DNA of 64,000 nucleotides from Augochlora pura (taxonomy: Eukaryota; Arthropoda; Insecta; Hymenoptera; Halictidae). Positions 13,201 to 22,200 of the stretch are shown piece by piece. Made by a program: the position numbers and the translations under genes. A model generated the notes under the pieces. That model was not told where the DNA came from and searched no databases. It was given only the letters and a program-made list of their open reading frames with translations. Location of the stretch: the NCBI RefSeq assembly GCF_028453695.1, contig NC_135777.1, positions 18,651,714-18,715,713 on the forward strand. Direction: 5' to 3'. Position 1 is the stretch's first letter; each line of letters begins with the position of its first letter.

Positions 13201-16200
13201 TTGTCGAAGAATTGTTGAAGAAATATTTGCAGCTGAGTCCTCAAGCCCTTGACACTAAGTTCATCGGAGATAAAACTAGCATTTATATCTATATTAATTA
13301 ATAGTTTTGATTATAATATGAACCATATGTAATTAGACCGATTGCAAAATAAAAATATAAAATATGCCGAACTAAGTCCTCTGGTAATTTTATTGCAGAA
13401 AAGTGCATCGGTTGACGCGAAAAATGGCCGACTGAATTACAGTCTACCTAGCCATCCAGCAACTACCACTAAAATGGCTGATAGCTAGTTGCCATTAAAA
13501 TGGCTGACAGTTAGCTGCCACTAAAATGCGCGATAGCTAGGTTTCGCTAAAATAGCTGACATTTAGGTGTCGTCAAAATGTCCGGACGTCGTCCACAAAA
13601 TGGCTGCGAGCTAGCCGCCATCAAAGCGGACGATCGCCAGTCGCCATCAAAATGATCGCCATCGAAACGAATTTCGCGCAATATTTTGTTCGTCACTTCG
13701 ACAGTGCTTTCCATAGTATACACAGGTTCGGCGGACATCGAGGAGGACCCAGCTTGAATGCAAATGGAAGGAAGAGAATCTTTACTTGTTTATATTGCTT
13801 CCTTCTTTAAGCCTATCGCCCACTGCCCCAGTTTTCACAGCCCTTTCGCTCCCTGCTAAATCCACTAAGCTCATCCGGGAGACTTTCTCCCCGCTGACGC
13901 CGCTCCTCATATCTGTCAACGTCTGCGTCAGTATCACGGAGAACACGGCGTGCGAGCGGGAGCTCTCCGAATTCATGTTCGTCGCCGCCACCGTCCGCGA
14001 TTTGTTGCCCTCTGCCATTAGATTGTCAATGTCCTGGAAAAAACAATCCAAGATGTTTAATATTTTTTCAAACCTTCTCAGAAAATATTTTACATTTATT
14101 TCCTTTAAAACCTTTAGCTCACCCTTAATTCGATATTATTTTTGCTAACCCTTAAATTCTATTTTTCTGAGAATTACAGCTGAGAATGATTTGGTTTATT
14201 TAAAGTATTTATTTAGAAACCTCCAAGTAGACACCTTGATCATGAAATAGAGCAACGACCAGTTTAAATTGTTTGCCAGGAGCTAAGCAGAGATGATCAT
14301 TACGAAACTTCAAACTTTCGACATCATTTATAACAATCATTTGTCTCTAATACTAACAGCAATTGATTGTTACTAGATTATTTTTCTTATTTTAGAACTC
14401 TATAGTCTCTAACAATAATTTTGTAAAAGTACGAAAGTATCCAATTTATTATCTACTACTAATTATCCTATTTAAAAATTATCTAAATAATTTTTCATTT
14501 TAAAGTAACCATAAGCAGTTGGCGTTAATGCATCGCGCCAGAAATAAATCCAAAGCCTTAGTTTTCAAATTACATTTTCTCATTGTAATTAATTTCACAA
14601 TTATGTTATATTGATGATAAAAAGTGTTTCATTTAATTTTGGGAACGGGAGGATGTGTCACTTTGCGGATTTGAAAAACGCATAAAGGAGACGTTGGCGC
14701 ACGAGTTTTCTGCTAGACGCACAGCCAATCGAGAGTTATCACGCGTTACTGGTATGCGCGAAACGTGTTTGTTGCATAAAAGAGGCAGCCGCTGCCCTCG
14801 CCGTATGTAAAACGACCTGATTTTACTTTCTGAAAGGATCGTGTATCATTACCTCCGTCCGTTTAATGATCGTGCCTCGGCCGAACGATCGTTCGGAGCC
14901 ATTTGATTCAGATCCGATCGTGATCGTGACGGTTCAATCAATTTGCTAAGGCTGTTTCGCGCACAGCAATAATTGTCTCGTTACTCGCTGAGTAATACAA
15001 TCGATACGAGACGGGACCGCTTTGTAACTTTTATAATTCCGTTATCGTCGACCGAGAGAGCATCACCGTTGCCGAAGAACCGTGGATTGTTATCAAACGA
15101 ACGTCCCATTAATTGAAGATGCGTGATATCGATGCACCCGGAACCGGGATTCTTTATTATTATCGAAATCGCTGTACCGCCGAGAGAAATGGAGCTTGCG
15201 GATAGAAAATTCAATATTACCTCGAAATCATTCTCCTATATATGTACGCAGTCGAATCAACGACGAGAATCGGACTCGCAACGATACGGAAATGAAACAA
15301 AAATTCTTCGGAAATCAAAGCTAATCTGGAAACGATGGAGTCGCGTGTGAATCATTAGGCTGCTTGGGGGGATACGGTTGAACGAGCGGCAAAGATCGGT
15401 CAGAGATTCCATCTCGATTTAAGAGTAATTAATTGCCCCGTTATTCGAAACCCATTAGCAAATGCGTAACACGGGGCATCGACGGTGGACGGACAAAAAA
15501 AATAGTCCGGTTGCTCGAAGAATGATCGCGTCGGTGTCGCGGACAGGTGATTTGTGGTGGTTAAAATTTCGTTATCGGCGGGACGGATTAAAATCGCGAA
15601 AAAATTGCACGCGGGGGGGGGGGGGGGGGGGGGGNNNNNNNNNNNNNNNNNNNNNNNNNNNNNNNNNNNNNNNNNNNNNNNNNNNNNNNNNNNNNNNNNN
15701 NNNNNNNNNNNNNNNNNNNNNNNNNNNNNNNNNNGGGATGGTGTTCTACGTGTTTGCCCGTGGAACGCGCCCGTAACCGAGATCGCATCGATGAAGCGCG
15801 CCAACGACAGATATTGATCATAACGGTTTCAAGTCTGGACCGGTGCCAGTCACCGGTCAAAACAGGTGATAAATAAAGGAGAATCGCCGCCCTGTGTCGG
15901 GCACACAATTATAGTCTACCGTCGTAGAAATTTCGGACGGCGAGCGATGTCGCCGCTTGATAAACGATGCCTTCGGCCTGATAAGAGATCCGCTGCCTTC
16001 GCTATCTACCCGAATTCTTCCGACCATACCTCACCGTCCTCGCGACCTCGGGTAGAACGCGACAGTCTCGTTCACAGAGCAATCTACTGCTTAAAATTTG
16101 TAATTCAATTAATTGAAATTGCAATCCCCCGACGACCTTCACCTTCTTCAAGTTCATGCAACAACCGTACCTCGGGAATTTAACTGCGAGATATAAATTA

Positions 16201-19200
16201 CAGTTCTCTTTCTTTCTCGTGTACACTGCTCCAGTTTCAAGGACTTAATTAATTATCACCCAATTCCGAGACTTCTCTCCAGTTCGCATACAACTCGTGT
16301 CTACAATCATCAATAATCTACAAATCGATTTAGCACCTGGCAATACTAAACACTGGAGTGCTAACAGTAGAATTACGTCACGCTCGCGGCGAAACGACTG
16401 ACGTCAGTCGATTGCCACGGTTTACACGCGCGTGACGCCGCTGTACCGTCACCGGTCGTCAAGGTGTCAAGCCTGTAAGTTACGACGTGATATCACTTCG
16501 TACAGTTTTAGCAATTATGAAACAGACTGTCTATTGTATCCCATATGAACTGTTCTACAGCTTGTAATTAATGTTACTAGATCGTTGCACATAAATTTTG
16601 CAATTCTTATTTAACGAATATGTTGCTTCTGGTTTTTACGAATATTTTCTAAAATGCATTAAAGCCCTTATATCACTTAGTAATACATTAAATTCGAGGG
16701 AGGCTTTCATGGCTAAAGAAATATCCGCTTCGTTAGATAAAAATTTCATTAAACAAAAATTTCACTTAAAAATTCACAATTTCATTCGCGGCAACTTAAC
16801 ACAAATGCTTAAAGGTAATTTATAACCTGGAGAGTAGATATTAATAATTCGAGTACCTGGAACGACGTGACGGCGAGTTGACTGAGCCCGTCGACGTAGG
16901 GCCCCAGGACATTGTGCTCCCTGACCTTCAGCGACTGTTTGTTCGGCTTCGGATCCAGCAGATCGTGCACCTTCTCGTTGTAGATCTCCATGTAGGAGAC
17001 CTCCACCTTGTAGGTGAGCTCCGAGCTCTGCTGTTTCGCGATCATGTCGAATAGGTTGTCGCAGAGCCGCGGTATGATGCCCTTGTGCTCGCCGCTTCCC
17101 ATCATCGTGTACGATTTCCCAGACCCTGGAAAATTAGTGGAAACCACCGTCAGCGAGAAAAATCGGATCCGCCGAGGAAACCAGCGGCAGGGAAAGCAAC
17201 GGAGAGACAACGATCGGTCCAATCGTGTGTACGAGGGGGAGGAGTGTCGCGGCGCCACGAAATTCGGGCTTTAACGAGCGCGGTAGTTACGATAAGCCGC
17301 GCGCACCCCCCGTTTCGGGCTAATTCGTATTTGCCACATTTATTTTCTTTTATGGTAACATCGCGGTCTCCGCTAATTATAATAACCTGGCTTGCTCCCG
17401 CCCGGGTAGAAATCACGAGGACAGCCTTTTTGGTCGTTCGCTGAAATTGCGCTGAACGCCCCGCACTGTGATAACTATGTTTCGGAGGAGGGGGGGAAAT
17501 TGTGCGGCGAATCGCGCGTCGTTGGAAAAGATGAATTAAGGAATATTTAAACGCGACGATTCTTCAATGAAAATCTACATCTGAAATTACTTCTTCTTAT
17601 AGTTATCAGACGTTACACTATCTCATTTAATAATCTATAGGTAGAGGTCCTATATAGTCTTATTAAATTGATGTAAGAAGGAAGAAATTTTTACGCAACT
17701 CCAATGAAAAAATATTTTCACGTTTCACCCTATATTAAAAAATACAGCTTTGAGTTTTCTACTATATATTCTTACGCGTGATTTCATTAAATTTTTATTA
17801 TAAGATCTGTTGCTAAAAAACATGACGCTATAATCGAAACATAATTTCTTGCTTGGAATGACAAATTAAAAAATAAGTGAACTAAATCGTTATAAAATGC
17901 GAGTACGTTTACACAAAGGAAGCAACATTGTCTTGCACACATTAGACAAAATTTCTAACTAGACTGATTTCCATAACTACGCGCATCCCTGAAGACAACG
18001 AGGTTCTCTAGGAGGTAACCCCAATTCACCGTTCCCGGCCATCGTGCACACTCGTGGTACGAACCGGTTAATTGACCACCAGCCCTATCGAACGTTGTAA
18101 CGAAGCAAGTGCTATCGGTGCTCGAACATTAAGACCGCGGATGGTTAACCCTCGATCGACTCCGCTATTTCTTCAAACCCCCCGTAACAAGCTTAGGCGT
18201 TTCTTATCTTCTATTTCCGCGTAAGACATCGTCTCTTGGGCCTAAGTCGCTTTGAGAGGATGACGAAACGGGAGGTTAAATCCGATTCGCCGATGCCAAG
18301 CGAGCGGGCTAAGTGCACAGGCAAGATGCGAGAGCCTTTAGAAGTGCATAATCTGACTGTCTATTCCGTTTTTTTTTCCTTTTTACCTCCCCTGGTGAAA
18401 CCGTTTCTCGCCCCCCTCGCTAGCGCGAAGAGATACAACGCGACGGCCGAGCGTCGCGACGCTTGGGTCAATGTCTCGTGTAAGATCAACCGTGGATCGT
18501 TCATCGACGCTGACCTCTTCTAATTGCGTTATTTGCGGCGTTAAAGCCAGCACCCGCGGAACGACGATCCACTCTTATCGGGACAAATAAATGTCGCCGC
18601 GAACGGATGGGGAACTGCAGATAGGCTTCCGAGGACGACGACTCTTCCAATTGTTTCGCTCCTGCTTCTAGATAAAAGCTAGGTGGCTTGCGAGTGACGA
18701 TGTTACTGGTAGTTTATTTCAACTTCTGGATGTTGCAATGGATTTTATTTTCTGCCTCGGTAATTGGAAGTTATCAATGTCAATAATTTCGTAGAAAATT
18801 GAGGTAAATTTTAGCTGTAGCATGTCCTGTATCTAATGGGCATATATTCATAATAGAAGAGTAGAGTTCTATTTCGAATCCAAATATACCAGTAATATTT
18901 CGTCGATTCTGTCTAAAATGTCCATTTTAAGTTTATAAGTCAAAGTGCTGCATTGTACATTAAATTAAGACATTCAAAATTTTCTATGTCAAAGTATGTT
19001 CGATTTTAACCAGTCAGCTATTTTCGACGAGTATATTCGCCATAAAGAAATGACAGTATTTGATGAAGTGACAAGTCATCAAAAATAACTAACTGATTAA
19101 TTAAAAAAAAAATAGATAGACGTCAATGATAAAATTAAAAAATAAAACAGTCATTTCATTACAACTTCATTCTACATTACAGCAATTAAACATCAAAGAA

Positions 19201-22200
19201 ATTGCAACAGCTATCTAATTTAAATAATGCAAATAAAATATTGAACTATAGAAAATATTTATAAAATTATTTTTTAGCACGCAGTGATTGCAACGATAGT
19301 TCCCTGCTTAATTTTACATAACGAATAAAATTCTCAAATATACTGAGATCAGTTAGAGAATATAGAACCCAGACTAGAAATAAATTCTTCATGACGTAGC
19401 TCTAGAGTCAGAAGCTATTCCACTATGGTTTCATTGCCTCGACGATTTACTATTTCATTTTATATAGCCGTTTCATTCAGCGGTTATTTATGCTGTTCGG
19501 TTCTCGAGTGACACGTGCATTTTACGAATACGCGAGGCAGTTCATAAATAAAGAATCGCAAGAACTTCCGAAAGCGAATCCAACGTCTGAAAACGAGTCA
19601 TTGGTGTCACTGAAAGATGCATGAACCGTAGGTCTATGCTCTAGACTGCGGCGGTAGAGTCTAGACACTATATCTACCGCCGATATCCATGAATTCTTCA
19701 TCCGGATATCTGTTAACTTTTCAATCTATGCAAGAAGCTTCACCCTTCACGAAACGCGAGATCGATTACTGTTAAATTTGATTTTATTTCGGTCGTTTAT
19801 TCGTGAGGAAAACCCTTGAAGAGAAGGAAAATAATATAAAACGAAACATCGCTTATAGAGGTTAGTAAAAAATAATTATCGTACGATATGCTGCAACAAT
19901 AGTCGCATCTTTTTACAGAATAAAAACTTTGTCGATTGAAGGGAACAAGAGTTTAATAATAATAATGTATCTTCTTTTTAATAAGTTTAATTAATTGACA
20001 ATATTGTAGCATTTTTCTTGAATTTTTTTAATGTTTTAATTATTCTGTATTTTTGTAATAAATGAATAAAATGCGCTATATATTCATTATGGAATGCATA
20101 GATTTTACAGTAAATTTATAAAGTGTGAATTTTATAGCTAATGACCTAATAAATTATAATATGAAATCTCAATGATACTGCCATCTTCTAAAATGTGTCT
20201 TTCACAATCCAGTAAAAAATTCATAAATCGATTAAAAATTCTCCAATTTTGCTAACACAAAAATAAATTTTTAGTTTTGTCGCGAATAATAAAATCGACG
20301 TTTGTTCGTTTACTAAGCACCGATATAAATATCCGCGATATCCAGGTAACTTAGGTGGACGGAGCGTTTTCTATTATTTGTCTCGAGCGGTAAGCCGACA
20401 TTGTTCTTTTCCCGGGCGCAAAATTAACCCTTAACCTTTACGCTCGCGCACCCCGGTGCGTCTCGACCGGGGTCTCTAAATTGCAGCCCGCGGCATTATA
20501 ATAAATTTTAGTTATCGCGGCCTACAGCGTTACTATTCTTCGCTCTTAATTGACGTCGTTACTTTCTCCACCCTTAACTCTTCTATCTCGCGACGCCAGT
20601 TCGCCCACAACCGACGCCCGGATCTCCCACCTTAAATTCGGAAAGAATGCTACAAGCGACGCTGCAGCATCGTTAATGTTATCGCCGCACGCCGGAAACA
20701 GACTTTTAACGGATCACTTAAATATCTTTAAACGCCGATTACCGAAATAATTTTCGCGCGCGAGAGCGAACGAAATGTCGTCGTTATTCTTTTACTATGC
20801 TCACTTTAAACACTACAAACGTTAGTCATAAGAAAACCTAGACTTGTTACAAAGTTTTTATATAGAATATAAATTAGAAACTTTTAATAGAAGTTTTAAG
20901 TGGAACAAATTTTTAACGTTAATTTAATTTATGGAAGACTTTTAGTAGAAGTTTAATATTGTATAAGAGATTTCAATGTAAATATACGGTGTAATAGATT
21001 TTTAATGAAAATTTTGATTAGAATATATTTTTTTAAATACAAATATCTGCGTAAAAATTTTTCAATAGAAATTTGAATTATAATATCTTTAATATTTAAA
21101 TATGTATCATACCAAGTTCCATTTAAGGACGAAACGATCGAAGCGAAGTTATCGGAGCTCCACTCGTGGAAATCATGTTTCTCTTGCATCGCTTCAATTA
21201 AAATTCGCTTCGTCGAGCAATCTATAAAAACTAGTGAAATATAATAAAAATATTTGGCGAAGGCTAAAGAACACAAGACCGCAATCTTTTTCGGTTTGCG
21301 TTGACGAGCCGGGACAACCCTGGCGCGGGAAGATTATTAAAAAAATTCCGTTCCGCGGCCGATAGAAGCGACGGCGGATAATCCGGCGGGCAGCGGGGTA
21401 ATGATAATCTGAGCGCGGAACGATGCCGGCCGGCTTAAAAACCGCACAATGCCGGCGACGAAGCGACAAATCCGTAATCCGAGACGACCCGATACAACGC
21501 GAATGAAATGAGACGCGGTGATCAAAGCACGCGGAACGGTTCCGCGCGAAAGGCGTTTAATCAGCTGCGAATTACGCGCGGGCGTGGTGGAACCCGGAAG
21601 GTCGATGGACCAAGGCTAAATAAATCGGTTCTCGGTGTCTCCGTTCGCCTAATCAATCCACGGGGTCGCGAATATTTATGCGCATCGAAATTTTTCAACC
21701 CCGGTCCTCGGTTAGGCGAGATGCTTCACGATTATTAATTCAGAAATCCAAAGCTTTATTGAACCGACGAACAGAATTACAGGAATTATTGAAATGCATA
21801 ATTGGATTACGCAGTAAAGAGAATCACCGAGTTGCATAAATAATTAAGCAAGCTTTACAACAGTTTGATTCTGCAGGTGTAATTTTTATCAACGTATACT
21901 TTTTTACTGGTTTATTTTTAACTTAGTAAGCGGTATTGTGTAAGAACAATGCAAATGCGACAAGATAAATCACGAATCGCTGAACTTGGAAAAATCAAGT
22001 TACTATGACGTTATTTCGTTCCTTAATTGTCTATGTAATTCTGTGCTTCCCTATAACTGTTCTAAATAAGTTAGCAGCGGAACGCATGCCTTTTGGCGAA
22101 GTAGCTAATTAAGGCAGTAATCTAAAATTAACCTCAGAAGCGAATTTCGGAAGACTGCGCACCGTTTGAACTCGGGATTCGTCTATCAACCTAAAATCCT

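Noticed and set aside
15400..15908. Frames running through the N gap
   Set aside because: They are open only because N codons are not read as stops, and the flanking poly-G/poly-Pro is a homopolymer artefact.
19925..19950. Minus-strand PFNRQ resembling the motor N-terminal RPFNRR
   Set aside because: It lies downstream of the exon it would have to precede and has no VRVRP in front of it.
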